From: Prionace glauca
Taxonomy: Eukaryota; Chordata; Chondrichthyes; Carcharhiniformes; Carcharhinidae
Reading direction: 5' to 3'
NCBI GenBank assembly: GCA_037974335.1
Contig: CM075728.1
Coordinates: 112,339,476 to 112,403,475, forward strand
Length of the DNA stretch: 64,000 bases
Shown piece after piece: positions 11,413-22,650 of the stretch. The notes beneath the pieces were generated by a model that was not told the origin of the DNA, made no database searches, and worked only from the letters and a program-made list of their open reading frames with translations. The position numbers and the translations under genes are program-made. Position 1 is the first letter of the stretch. Every line of letters starts with the position of its first letter.

Positions 11413-11773
11413 TTAGGGCATCGCAGTGGCACAATGGTTAACATTGCTGACTCACAGCACCAGGAACACAGATTTGATTTCAGCTTTGGGTGACTGTGTG
11501 GAGTTTGTATGTTCTCCTTGTGTCTTTGTGTGTTTCCTTCAGGTAATCTGGTTTCCTTACACAGTCCAAAGATGCACAAAGCAGGTGGAATGGCCATACT
11601 AAATTGCCCTTAGTGTTCATTGATGTGAAGGTTAAGGGGATTAACCATGGTAAATGTGCATGTATATGGAATAGGCTGGAGGAGAGAGCCTGGATAAGAT
11701 GCTCTTGTGGAGAGTCGGTGCAGATTCAATGGGCCAAATGTTCCCTTTCTGCACCATAGGGTTTCTATGGTTC
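11413..11773 (+). mobile_element. HE1/V-SINE-type SINE (copy A)
   Basis: tRNA-derived head (GTGGCACAATGGTTAAC as A box region), then the conserved vertebrate V-SINE core (GTGTGGAGTTTGTATGTTC and 'acacagtccaaagatg'), ending in 'gggtttctatgg'. It is inserted into the dispersed repeat at 10965-12240. Confidence 0.85.
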
Positions 11774-12249
11774 TGAGTGCTGTTGGAAATGCATTCTCCA
11801 GGCAAGTATTTGGCAACTCCCTGGCAACTCTCCAGGATGTACTTCATCAAACTCTTGACTTGTGCCTTTTACAAGATGGACAGGAGGTGTGTTGCTTGCC
11901 ACAGATTTGTCACGATTAGATTTTCTCTTGTTGGAATTGGTTTTAGCCTGTCACATGTGTGACACAAATGTTACTTGCTACTTATTGGTCCAAGCCTCAA
12001 TTTTGTCCATGCCTCTTTTGACACTGATGTGGAGTGCTTCATTATCATAATAATGAATGGAATGGAATTGTTTTGCAATGATCAGTGAATTTGTTTGTTT
12101 CTGATGTTATAATGGATGGAAAATCATTGATGGAGGTGTTGAAGATGGTTGGGCCTTGGACACTACCCGCAGGAACACTCGCATTGATGACATGGGATTG
12201 GAATGATTGATTTCCAAAAACCAAACCAATCATTCTTTATGCTGCATAT

Positions 12250-13030
12250 GACCAGTAAGAGTTTACCCTCAATCTGCATTGACTTGATTTTCTGAGGACT
12301 TCTCAGCCACACAGTCAGACAACCCAAATTATTCAGTAACCCTACCTCTACCACCTTCTGAGGCAGAGAGTTCCGAAGCCACGCAATCATTTGACAGAAA
12401 AAAATTCTCATCTTTGTCCCAAAAGGAAAACCCCTAACTTTATTAAGCAATTCTTGCTAGTTCTGGACTCATCCACAAGAGGAAACATCCCTTCTATGCA
12501 TACCTTGTCAAGTCCATTCAGGGTCTTAAATATTTCAATCAAGTGACTCCTCACTCTTCTAAAGTCCAGTGGAAATAAACCCAATCTGTCTAACTTTTTC
12601 TCATTAGACAACCTGCTCATTCCAGAAAAGGTAGGTCTTTTCTGACACCAACCAAATAAACAAATTCAAATTAACTTAGGGACAAATTAAAAGGGGCAGC
12701 CCCCCGGAAAGAAAGGGAGGAACGGCCTGAAGAAAAAACAAAGTCAAAAGAAAACTTAAAACATTAAATCAAAAGGTGATTCTCAGGGTCTATAATTCAC
12801 CCCAGCCCCTGCAATGCCCAGTGGGTGTGGAAGGCATCAACTATGCCCGTGGACACCGCATGCTCTTTCTCCAGGGATATTTGGCCACGAATATAGCCGC
12901 AATAGAGGGGCAGACAGTCAGGAGCATCAGTCAGATAAACATCATCTGAAACACCCCCATCTTTCCTTAAATAAGGAACCCAAAACTGCACAGTAATTGA
13001 GATGTGGAATGAGGTTTTCCCAGAAATTGG
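12250..13030 (-). mobile_element. CR1 LINE C-terminal fragment with an internal insert (copy A)
   Basis: The minus strand encodes KLDRLGLFPLDFRRVRSHL and further decayed ORF2 C-terminus at 12250-12640. A short CR1-like stretch (QFWVPYLRKDGG) at 12960-13030 continues it. The 0.3 kb between them (12640-12960) is not recognised and may be a separate insertion. Frames are broken. Confidence 0.65.
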
Positions 13031-13439
13031 CAAAGGCTTTTAGCAGACATGTTTTAATGAGTTATTCTTATCCAATGGACATGCAGGTGTGTCTCCACCC
13101 ACTCGTGCTGGCCGTACATGGAGAGGGATCAGACTTCATCAAGCTTACAGCTTGAGGTTCCTTTCTGTGGAGAGAGAAACAAAGTTAACCTTCCTATTTT
13201 TATTCACAGATGTTGCCAGACCTGTTAAGTTTACCCAGTATTTTCTGTTTTATATCCTGTGTGTACTATGTCCTTTGTACCTATGATCTTTGTCTGGGAT
13301 GGTGATAGTGTGATCTGATTAAAATACTGTAAAGTTTCATTATTACTTGCTTGGATTTATGTTCTGCTGTTATAGCAGTATATGAGCTTTGTAGATTTCA
13401 GTTTTGAATTTGCTCGGTTTGTTCACAGTCGAGTCCACT

Positions 13440-13990
13440 CAGACTCTGCTCTCTTTCAACTTCATCCTTTATGATTTCAACATTGTCCAATTAGAACATT
13501 TATGTTTATTTTTCCTTCCTATATATTGCATGTTAACTGGATAATCCTCAAGCTTGCCCGTAATGATCAATTGCATGCTTTTACAAACCATTAAGTTTGG
13601 ATTGATGGGCCTGCAGTTTTCTATTATTGTTTCATGACCCTTTCTGGTTATTGCAGGCACCAGATTATTTTGTTTCAATCTTTTGGTAACCTCTGTAATC
13701 CTATGGACTCCATCATGATGATTACAATTATCTTACGAAACTGCTCCCTAATCTCCCTGAGCACTCTGAGATAAATATCACTTACCCCTTTTGACTTATT
13801 TACTTTAAGCACTTTTAACATTTCTAGGACATCCATCTGATTTTTACCTCCTTCATTTGAAATGTCCATCTTTGGGGAATGCAAGTTACTTATGCCTTCC
13901 CTCGTGAATACTTGAAGTAGTCTTCTATAATTTCCATTTTAATTCTCCTGCTTGGTCTTTATTCAAATTGTCCTGAGGAACTGAATGTTA
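13440..13990 (-). mobile_element. Old CR1-like LINE RT fragment (copy A)
   Basis: Two minus-strand frames resemble the N-terminal RT region (MLKVLKVNKSKGVSDIYLRV, then ITRKGHETIIENCRPIN). It is strongly decayed. Confidence 0.55.
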
Positions 13991-14086
13991 AAACCAATTC
14001 TGCTTGAGCACTCTTAAATATTATCGTTTTCTTTATGCTTTAAATCAATTAAAATATCTTTGTTTTTATGTTTTTAAATTCTACAG

Positions 14087-14151
14087 AATCACGTAATCAT
14101 TCATATGTTATTGCAGCTGTAATCGGTGTTATGCTATTATGTGTAACATAA
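14087..14151 (+). pseudogene. Truncated transmembrane exon of copy A
   Basis: Same acceptor (AAATTCTACAG) and first 63 bases as the intact transmembrane exon of copy B. It encodes ESRNHSYVIAAVIGVMLLCVT with the split codon, then a TAA stop at 14149-14151. The second half of the helix, the basic stop-transfer residues and the donor site are missing because the duplication junction falls here. If translated, the product would end in a short hydrophobic tail with no cytoplasmic part. It could be retained poorly, secreted, or conceivably recognised as a GPI signal; this is inference. Alternatively the exon is skipped, which phase-1 splicing allows. Confidence 0.8.
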
Positions 14152-14999
14152 TATGTGTAACAGAACATTTGCTGTTCTATTTTGGCTCCCAATCAAGCAA
14201 TTTCTTGATTTTATAATTCTCATTCTTGTGTTCAAATCCCTCCTTTGCCTCACCCCTTTGTAATCTACACCAATCACACAATCCTCCAAGATATCTGTGC
14301 TCCTCTAAATCTGGCCCTCAGTCATAGTCTTGCCTTCAGCTATCTTGGTTCCAAGCTCTAGAATTCCCCTCTTCCCGTCTACCTCAGTTTCAACCTTTAA
14401 ATTTCTACCTTAAAACCCATCTCCTTGACCAAGCTTTTGATCATCTGACCTAATATCTCCTTGTGGTTTGCTGTCAAATTTTAAAAATTCATTTATAGGA
14501 TTTGGGTGTTGCTGGCTAGACCAGCATTAATTGCCCATTTCTAATTGCCCTTGAGAAAGCTGTGCACAGCTCATTGCAACATGGGCCAATCTGCAACTCA
14601 ACAAACAGTAGTCTTAAATTGAGCTATCATATCCATACTTTTAAAACAAACAGGATTATTCATCTATTGAGCTTCCACACATCATTGTTATGAAATGCCT
14701 CACAATACTGAACTTCACCCTTTTTCTTTTGACCTCTCGTTTTCAAAATGAAAAGGACTTATGAATTGTCAACAAACATTATCAACAGTTCATTATAACA
14801 CTCAGTTATGGATTGTTAATTGGATTAGCAATTGGGTCAGATGCACATTACATATGTTTCCTCCAGCAATGCTATAACTAATCATTTATGTCTCCTTTTA
14901 CCAGAATGTTCCCTACTCGGTGTGATTCAGAATGGGAATTACAATATTCTTGCATTATGTTAGACTGTATGGGTGAACCTTCCAATGCTTTACACTATT
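14152..14999. repeat. Dispersed repeat fragments
   Basis: Positions 14190-14480 resemble a pyrimidine-rich elasmobranch repeat end ('ccaagcttttgatcatctg' block). Positions 14490-14600 are a reversed SINE-type end ('tgctggctagaccagc', 'attgcccttgagaa'). About 14600-14999 is unrecognised AT-rich sequence. Confidence 0.4.
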
Positions 15000-15395
15000 T
15001 CTAGCAGTAGCTGCTAAGTGGAGCTGAGGTAAGCACACTCTCACGGTTTTCTTTTAGACAGATTACACATTGGATACAAATTTTGGCTATCAAAAAGTCT
15101 AAAGAGAGCAACAATCTAATCCGGCTAGCCATCATCGCACAGGATAATTTTGACATTATTTCTGAATCAAGCTTGCAATGTGAATAAATGGCTAGGGCCC
15201 TATTTATACAATTGCTGATAATGTGAATCGTGCAGGTTGTGGAGTTATGGGAGTGCCAATGTGTATATTGACCTGTGAATTTAGGTTTGTGTTGGAGAGC
15301 AATGGAAAACTCAGTAACAGATTTCTCAACTAGTATGTTGAGGAAAGGGAGTGTGTTAGACTGTTTCATCTCAAAAGTGAACTTGAACACACATA
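15000..15395 (-). mobile_element. Penelope-like element RT C-terminal fragment
   Basis: Minus-strand frame of 129 residues with the PLE-type pattern: SNTLPFLNILVEK, then KPKFTGQYTHWHSHN, then a histidine/serine-rich helical stretch. It is a fossil fragment with no GIY-YIG domain attached. Confidence 0.65.
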
Positions 15396-15640
15396 GTAGG
15401 GAAACTAATGAAAAAAATTCTGAGGGACAGAATTAATCTTCACTTGGGGAGGCAAGGATTAATCAACAATAATCAGCATGGTTTTGTTAAAGGCAGATTT
15501 TACTAATTTGATTTAATTTTTCGAGGAGGTATGTAGATGAGAGTGCAGTTCATGTAGCCTGCATGGACTTTTGTCAAGGCCCCACATGGGATGCTGACAA
15601 AAAAGATAAAGAACCAATGGGATTCAGGGCAACTTGACAA
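15396..15640 (+). mobile_element. CR1 LINE RT scrap
   Basis: The plus strand shows QHGFVKGRF and neighbouring palm-domain remnants in broken frames. Confidence 0.6.
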
Positions 15641-15724
15641 ACTGGATCCAAATTGGCTTTGTGGCAGGATGGTGACGGTCGAAGGTTGTTTTTGTGACTG
15701 GAAGCCTGTGTCCAGTGGCTTTTT

Positions 15725-15840
15725 TTAAATTTTTGGGCCAAAGGCCAGTAGTTATTGCCCATCCCCAGCAGCTGAGAATCAACCATTTTGCTATGGTTTT
15801 GGAGTCACATGTAGGGCTGACCAGGTAAGGACAGCAGATT
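15725..15840 (-). mobile_element. Reversed tRNA-headed SINE fragment
   Basis: The reverse complement matches the body of the SINE at 10511-10860 (the 'tgactccaaaaccatagc' region). Only the 3' half is present. Confidence 0.6.
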
Positions 15841-18024
15841 GGGGAGGGCTGAGGGGGAGAGGGCTGAGTGGGAATTGTGGTGGGTTGGAATGGATAACCC
15901 TCATTTCTGCATGGTGTCGGGGGGAGGAAACACCTCCCTGTTGAATGGTTGGTGATGCTCCCCTGGTCTGTGGGAAGTGGGGAGGGGCAATTCTTTTGTG
16001 CCGAGGCGTGCATGTCTCTGCTTGTGGAGATTGTGTTGCTCTTTTAACTGGCAGGGTCTAGGAATGGCAAGGGCTCATTATCTGGAGAGAGAATGGGTTA
16101 ATGATATTAAACCTATTCAAATTCATGTAAAACAGGTTCATGCGCGTGAACTTCATGACATCACCGGCGAGGTGGTGGGAAAATTCGACTTTGCAATCTC
16201 GCCGTCAAGATCTGTGACTTCTGGATCTTGAGCCCTCGCCAGCATTCACGCGGACAATGAATGTGGACTCAAGATCGCCCCCGGCAGTAGCCACAGACAA
16301 AAGCCCTTGGAAATAAAGAATGGATGCAATGTATCAGGCGGGCTACAGCTACTGTAAAGAGATTGTAAGGAAGTTTCCAGCAGAGGAAACAGGCTGAAAG
16401 CTGAGCTCTCTTCTTTTTCATTTGGAATAATTGTGCTATTCAGTTCAGAAGCCAGCTCTACTAGGAATCTACCAGTGAACTAATAACTGCAACATCTTTT
16501 ATATCTGGCCACTATGAAACCAGCTAATCCAAATTGGCCACAATATTTAAAAATATATGCTTAACCATATATACTTCTAAGATTTTTTATTGGACTCTAA
16601 CTTATCTTACTTTTATGTGAGATGTCATGATTTTGTTTGTTTTTTTCTCTTTGGTTAATGTTAATAAATTTGCTCTTTCTTTAATTCAAGAAATTATCCT
16701 CATTGTTCATAAATAGTTAAATACCCCTGGATTCGGAAAAGGTATTCATTCCTGAAAAAGAAGTTTAAATCTTTGTTGTGACCAACCAAAGAGATTGAAT
16801 AGATGGGAGGTCAGTTTACCCCTTCTCACCTGGTCATAGCATGTCCCAATCTGAGAAATGAAGCTTTCTTTTGCACTTACGTGACGTTTTTCTGTTGACA
16901 CAAGTGCTATTTAAATGAAATTGCAAATAATTCCTTTCGCTCAGTGCAGTACTCAGTAAATGTATGAACTGGTGAGACAGGCCCTAAGTTTGACCCTTGG
17001 TCTCTACTGAAGTATTAGGTGATGGCAGCATGTCTATTTTCTGTTTTTATTGCTGCACTTCCCCACCCCTCAGGATGTCTGTCCAGGAGGGTAAACCCAG
17101 AAATCATACTGCAAGTGTTCCCCAATGAGGGCATTCTACAGCCACCCTGATTGTCTACATGAGTGCCGTAGAGCTCAGGCCAAACTGCCACATGCTGCTG
17201 GCAATGGCCAGGAATGCATAGCTGGATGGGAGGGTTTCCCTCCACTGAAATGTGCCAGCTCAAAGATTTGAATGTATTTCATTCAGAGAGAGAAGTCAGG
17301 ATGAACAACCTGAGGGTGAAGGCTAATATCTGACTCCCCACTGGGCTACAAGTCAGAGATCATGCACTCACAGTCTTGTTGCATTAAGAATAATAGCATG
17401 ACAGCTTTGTTCTGTGGCACTCAGATGTTCCAGGTGTCTCTGAAGATCACCACAGGCAGCTGGGATGACCTGTGGGAGACACGAGGTACCTTCTGAGGTC
17501 ATTGCTGATGACGGTGGTGTGGAGGTCTGAGACTGAGGCAGACACCCCTTACAATGAGGCTCAGACTACCATCCGATCTGTCCCTGAATAGTGCACTGGC
17601 CTGCTCAAGCTGCGGTTCTGCTGCCTGGCCGCTTTGGCGTTCCTCTTCAGTACAGCGCACAGAGGGTCTCCCAGATGATGTTGGTCTGCTCTGCCTTTTT
17701 CAGCAGCGGGTAACATTTTGGAGGAGAAGGACGATGTGTATTCCTCTGGGGAAGAGGAGGCAGACCCAGGAGAGAGTGGAGTGAGAACCAATGGAGGACA
17801 GGCAGCAGAAAAAGTTACCTTTGTTTCTAATCCCTGATGATGATCAAATGCCATACAGAATTAGAGTTGATTATCCAAGAAAGCCATTGGCTGGAGTTTT
17901 TTTGGTTCCGCTGCATTGAATGGAGTTTTGGCTGAGTGTCAAATTCTGCGTTCTCGTCGGCAACAGTGGCAGGGTAAATGAGATCGGAAAATTCCAGCCA
18001 TAATGCGCACTGCATGCAATTTTA
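15841..18024. other. Unrecognised intergenic sequence
   Basis: About 2.2 kb with mixed composition. CpG-bearing stretches at 16140-16290 and 17900-17960 look like pieces of unknown repeats. I see no exon with matching splice phase and no transposon domain. Confidence 0.45.
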
Positions 18025-18215
18025 GAACCACAGAATCTCTGCAGAGCGAAAGAGGCCATTTGGCCCACTGAGTCTGCACTGACCTACCCAGATCCCAACC
18101 CTCACCCTCTACCCCCCAGCACCCCCCAACCCCCCAAGCCCTATCCCCTAACCAGTGCATTTACCATCGCTAATCCATCTAATTTATACATTGTTGAACA
18201 CTAAGGGACAAAATA
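18025..18215 (-). mobile_element. V-SINE 3' fragment
   Basis: The reverse strand matches the 3' half of the HE1/V-SINE family (compare 59444-59600): a 'ggcccactgagtctgcac' block and a C-rich stretch, ending near 'acactaagggaca'. Confidence 0.65.
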
Positions 18216-18416
18216 AAATGTCCAATCCTCCTTACCTGCATATCACTGGACTTGATCTGCAAGGTAAGGTGTTATTTTTAGTTTGTTTCACCTAGACATC
18301 TAATGTACAGTTGAATCTACTGAGAATATTGGTCCTTATTGTGTAATCAGACGACATGTAATGGATGCACATAGTGGGTTGGAAGAGATGATTTTATTAT
18401 TCCCCCCACAGTGTTA

Positions 18417-19690
18417 GAACATAGAACATTACAGCGCAGTACAGGCTCTTCGGCCCAAGATGTTGCGCCGACCAGTGGAACCAATCTAATGACCCTCCAA
18501 CCTAAACTATTCCAATGTTATCCATATGCCTATCCACTGACCATTTGAATGCCCTTAAAGTTGGCAAGTCCACAACTGCTGCAGGCAGGGCATTCCACGC
18601 CCTTACCACCCTCTGAGTGAAGAACCTACCTCTGACATCCATCCTATAATTACCTCCCCTTAATTTAAAGCCATGTCCCCTCCTGTCAGCCATCACCATC
18701 CGAGGAAAAAGGCTCTCATTATCCACACTATCCAACCCTCTGATCATCTTGGATGCCTCAATTAAGTCACCTTTCAACCTTCTCTATAACGAAAACAACC
18801 TCAAGTCCCTCAGCCTTTCCTCATAAGACCTTCCCAGCATACCAGGCAACATCCTGGTAAACCTCCTCTGCACCCTTTCCAATGCCTCCACATCCTTCTT
18901 ATAATGTGGCGACCAGAACTGTATGCAATACTCCACGTGCGGCCGCACCAGAGTTTTGTACAGTTGCAACATGACCTCACAGCTCTGAAATTCAATCCCT
19001 CTACCAATAAAAGCAAACACACTGTATGCCTTCTTACAACCTTATCAACCTGGGTGTCAACTTTCAGGGGTGTATGCACATGTACACCGAGATCTCTCTG
19101 CTCGTCAACACTACCAAGAGTCCTTCCATTAGCCGTATATTCTGTACTCCTGTTACTCTTACCAAAGTGAATCACCTCACACTTCTCCACATTAAACTCC
19201 ATCTGCCACCTCTCAGCCCAGCTCTGCAGTTTATCTATGTCCCTCTGCAAACTTTAACATCTATCCTCACTGTCGACAACTCCTCCGACTTTGGTGTCGT
19301 CAGCAAATTTACTAACCCATCCTTATACACCGTCATCTAGGTCATTTATAAAAATGACAAACAGCAGTGGCCCCAAAACAGATCCCTGAGGTACACCATT
19401 TGTAACTGAACTCCAGGTTGAATATTTCCCATCAACTGCCACCCTCTGTCTTCTATCAGCTAGCCAATTCCTGATCCAAACTGCTAAATCACCCTCAATC
19501 CCATGCATCTGCATTTTCTGCAGTAGCCTACCATGGGGAACCTTATCAAATGCTTTGCTAAAATCCATATACACCACGTCAATTGCCTTACCCTTATCAC
19601 CTCTTTGGTCACCTTTTCAAAAACTTGATAAGGTTTGTGAGGCACCACCTACCCTTCACAAAACTATGTTGACTATCCCTAATCAATCCC
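18417..19690 (-). mobile_element. CR1-clade LINE, RT to 3' end
   Basis: 1.27 kb of CR1 ORF2 on the minus strand. The palm has [19 protein letters not shown] and [17 protein letters not shown] at 19323-19577. Thumb and C-terminus follow in shifted frames (18784-19250, then 18502-18777 with RGRFFTQRVVRAWNALPAAV), and the octamer-repeat 3' end lies at 18417. At least two frameshifts and a 5' truncation make it inactive. Confidence 0.88.
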
Positions 19691-19875
19691 TACTGTTAGA
19701 TACAGGTATCATACCTCGAGTGCGCTATGACTGTAGGGTGAGCTAGAGATGTCCTGGTGTTCTCGTCTACACAATTGGCCCAGTTGCACCTTTGAGAGAG
19801 GCTCACTACTGAGAAGACTTTGAACTTGTAAAAATCAAGGATGGTGCAGTTAACTGCAGGCCTGGTTAGCTGCAT

Positions 19876-20760
19876 TCAATTGATTGATTTATCATTGTCA
19901 CATGTATTGGGATACAGTGAAAAATATTGTTTCTTGCATGCTATACAGACTATACTGTTCATAGAGTACATAGGGGAGAAGGAAAGGAAAGGTGTAGAAT
20001 ATAGTGTTGCCTTTGAGGAGAAAGATCAGCTATCTGTGTGGAATTTGCACATTTGCCTCGTGTCTGCATGGATTTCTTTTGGGTGCTCCAGTTTCCTCCA
20101 ACAGTCCAAAGAGGTGTGGGTTAGGTGTACTGGCCATGCTAAATTGTCTCATAACGTCAGGGGGACTAGCTAGGATAAATGCATGGGGTTATAGGCTTGG
20201 GTGGGATTGTAGTCATTGCAGACTTGATGGGCCAAATGGCTTCCTTCTGCACTGTAGGAATTCTATGATTTTATTCTATGATTCTACGTGATAGAACCAT
20301 TCAAAAGTCTGATGGTAGCAGGAAAGAGACAGTTCTTCAGTCGGTTGGCGTGTGTTTTCAGACTTCTGTATGTTTTTCCATTGGAAAAGAGTATGTCTGG
20401 GGTGCATGGGGCCCTTGAATATGCTGGCTACTTTCCTGAGGCAGCGGGAAGTGTAGATGGAGCCTATGGATGGGAGACACAATGGACTGGACTGCATTCA
20501 TAACATTTTGTAGTTTCTTGTGGTGTCGGTCAGAGCGGGAGCCATACCAAGCTATATGTCTGGTAAGAATGTTTTCTATGGTGCATCTGTAAAAATTGGT
20601 GGAAACCATAGTGGACATGCCAAATTTCCTTAGCCTTCTGAGAAAGTAGAGGTGTTGGTGGACTTTTTTTAACTATAGCATTCAGGCTTTTGTGAAAAAT
20701 AGCAGCTAGAAGGTTCCAGGATCTGAAAATCCAGTGGATCACCCTTACCTTGAGGAATCC
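19876..20760 (-). mobile_element. L2-like LINE 3' part, split by a V-SINE
   Basis: The minus strand encodes a LINE C-terminal segment (NFYRCTIENILTRHIAWYGS, then LQNVMNAVQSIV) at 20286-20760. Its 3' end is 19876-20029. It is interrupted by a plus-strand V-SINE. The same LINE recurs at 50536-51010 and 55685-56445, and as 3' scraps in each tail-array unit. The clade assignment is tentative. Confidence 0.6.
20030..20287 (+). mobile_element. V-SINE body and 3' end
   Basis: Lacks the tRNA head. It shows the V-SINE core (GTGTGGAATTTGCACATT, 'caacagtccaaagag') and the terminal 'attctatgatt' repeats. It is inserted in the L2-like LINE. Confidence 0.8.
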
Positions 20761-21484
20761 TGTGGATTGCTGTTGGACTCCATTTGGGCTTTCTGAGCTG
20801 AGTAGGTTTTCAGTGCAATTTCTACCATCAGTCTTTTACCAAAAATGTACCTGGATACCTCAGGGATGTCATAGCAGCAGGTAACCAATTTCACTGGCCT
20901 CAGTTTATGTGAATTTATTACACTTATTGGCCCATTGCCAGCCTACCCGTCCCTCGGGCTAAGCTTGGATATACTTGAGCAATGTAAAAGGAGCAAGAAA
21001 TCATGCATAAAGGATCTGTGCCCCTCTTCACCCAACATTTTACTTGGCTAATAGCCCATTCCTGAGGGCAGAGATCTGGAAATCAGTTGCAACATTGATA
21101 TTTCTCGAAGAATGTATTTAAACTTTTACCAAACATGAACTTGGCAGTTAAAGCCCATGGCAGTCATGTATGGGAAATAAATAGTAGTCCAAACTTATTT
21201 CCTGGTGGCCATGCCCACCGAATGGGAACTATTTAGAATTCTTCATTGGTACTTGATTTCCAATCAGAAAGACTGTAGTGGGGGTGATTGTGAGGGGGTG
21301 TGGAGGGGTTGAGGGGTGGGTGGTGGCGGTGTGGAGAAGCGATTGGTTCAAATAGATAAATATCACATCGGTCAATGTCAGGTGCTGTTTGGGTTTCAGG
21401 CATATTGAGAATTTCACTAAAAGTTCCACGCGGAAATACTCCAATTCTAATTCTCTTCACCTTTAGGATCATAAGAGTCAGCTC
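20761..21484. other. No recognised feature
   Basis: No convincing exon or repeat. A short G-rich stretch lies at 21280-21330. Confidence 0.45.
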
Positions 21485-21795
21485 TATGGCGCAGCATGGT
21501 GGCACAATTTGTACTGCTACCTCGCAGCGCCAGGGACCCAGGTTCGATTCCTGGGTTGGGTCACTGTCTGGGTGGAGTTTGCATGTTTTTCCCCTGTCTG
21601 CGTGTTTCCTCCAGGTGCTCTGGTTTCCTTCCACAGTCTGAAAGGTGCGCTTGTTAGGTGCATTGGCCATTCTGAATTTTTCCTCAGTGTACCTGAACAG
21701 GCACCAGAGTATAGCAACTAGGGGATTTTCATAATAATTTCATTGCAGTGTTAATGTAAGCCTGCTTGTGACTAGTAAATGAACTTTAAACCTTA
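21485..21795 (+). mobile_element. HE1/V-SINE-type SINE, full length
   Basis: The tRNA head carries A box and B box (GGTTCGATTCC at about 21541). The V-SINE core and a tail with 'aagcctgcttgtgac' follow. It has diverged from the copies at 11413 and 59444. Confidence 0.82.
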
Positions 21796-22109
21796 AAAAA
21801 CTCCATGACTCTATAACATTCAAAACAAGCAAAATAAAGCGAGATATATATAGCTGACGCACAGGAAGCAAACAGATGACAGAATCAATGAGGGAAAAGA
21901 AAGGAAAATTTAATTTCACGTTGAATTATTTGTTAATGGAAAAATTCTAAGCTGTTGACTGGATGCATACCTCAGCAAGAGGCCCAAAATCATGAGATGC
22001 ACCACTAGTTAAAACTGGTTTGAACTACTTAAAGCCAGCTTGCACTTCTCAGGCAGTGCCCTGTCATTCTGCAATCCTGATCTGGGAAAGAGACAAGGAT
22101 GGCAAAACA
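21796..22109. other. No recognised feature
   Basis: AT-rich sequence just before the U2-headed SINE cluster. Confidence 0.45.
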
Positions 22110-22273
22110 TGGGAGTAGGTGTAGCTCCTCCTCCAAGGCTTGATCTAATTTGCATCTTAGCCAAAAGGCCAAGACACTGCTTTAAAAAATTGTTTCAAAA
22201 GAACCTGAAATGTAACCTAATGACTTCAACCAAGTACAGCATGTCGATACTACACTTGATCTTAGCCAAAAGG
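22110..22273 (-). mobile_element. U2 snRNA-headed SINE, copy 2 (5' half only)
   Basis: Reads leftward. It begins inside a U2 snRNA 5'-end sequence (CCTTTTGGCTAAGATCAAG, U2 nucleotides about 13-31). It continues into the same body as copy 1, including a second internal U2-like box at about 22152-22170, and loses homology near 22110. Its missing first 12 U2 nucleotides are replaced by the A-rich 3' end of copy 1, as expected if copy 1 inserted there. Confidence 0.72.
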
Positions 22274-22279
22274 AAACAA

Positions 22280-22607
22280 ACCTTTTTTTTATTTTTAAAC
22301 TTTATTCCAATCCAATCAAGTCAAATTAAAGCCAATTCAGAGTCCCAACAAGTTGGGACATTCCCGATCCAAGCTGACAAGACAGGGCTCTCACCTCCTG
22401 TCTTGGGCTTGATCCACATGATCCAAGCTGACTGGAATAGGTGTAGCTCCTCCTCCAGGGCCTGATCTAATTTGTATCTTAGCCAATAGGCCCAGATCTC
22501 GCTTTAAAAAATTGCTTCAAATGAAGCTGAAATGTAATCTAATGACTTTAACCAAGTACAGCATGTCGATACTACACTTGATCTTAGCCAAGAGGCCGTG
22601 AAGCGAT
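22280..22607 (-). mobile_element. U2 snRNA-headed SINE, copy 1 (full length)
   Basis: About 328 bp on the minus strand. The head from 22607 follows U2 snRNA nucleotides 1-40 with three changes (ATCGCTTCACGGCCTCTTGG and on through AAGATCAAGTGTAGTATC). A unique body follows with a second partial U2-like box (TTGGCTAAGATACAAATTAG), then a 3' end with AATAAAG and an A-rich tail. The same body recurs at 22110-22273 and 28372-28650. Similar layouts (snRNA-derived head plus LINE-like tail) are known as SINEU-type SINEs in crocodilians. I do not know this family from sharks. Confidence 0.72.
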
Positions 22608-22623
22608 GCTGGCACTGCTCTTG

Positions 22624-22650
22624 ACTACACTTGATCTTAGCCAAAAGGCC
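22624..22650 (-). ncRNA. U2 snRNA 5' fragment abutting the Tx1 3' end
   Basis: The reverse strand reads GGCCTTTTGGCTAAGATCAA and a further seven U2-matching bases, that is U2 nucleotides about 11-37 without mismatch. It is a fragment, not an expressed gene: the Sm site and 3' stem-loops of U2 are absent. The Tx1 3' tail begins immediately 5' of it on the minus strand. Confidence 0.8.

Larger units (their letters stand above)
10965..12240. mobile_element. Unclassified dispersed repeat, LINE-like (copy A)
   Basis: Long repeat recognised by its recurrence: related pieces occur at 46840-47250 and 53750-53910, and a partial inverse near 14490. It is interrupted by a 59-bp hAT-type MITE at 11186 and by a V-SINE at 11413. 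I cannot assign a clade or coding potential. Confidence 0.45.
1..14149 (+). repeat. Segmental duplication, copy A (left end outside window)
   Basis: Matches 32061-46734 base for base apart from scattered substitutions and small indels. The offset is 32060 at the left, drifts to 32071 in the middle, and becomes 32585 at the right because copy A lacks 523 bp near 13167. All transposon insertions in the segment are shared, so they predate the duplication. Homology stops abruptly inside the transmembrane exon at 14149. Confidence 0.95.

Noticed and set aside
11413-11490. tRNA gene on the basis of A and B boxes
   Set aside because: The boxes belong to a V-SINE; no closed acceptor stem or anticodon loop can be drawn.
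16330-16760. Possible solo LTR
   Set aside because: Composition and a late 'aataaa' are suggestive, but I see no paired TG/CA ends with a target duplication and no internal retroviral parts.
22557-22607. U2 snRNA gene
   Set aside because: Only the first 40 nucleotides resemble U2; branch-site region onward, Sm site and 3' stem-loops are missing. It is a SINE head.
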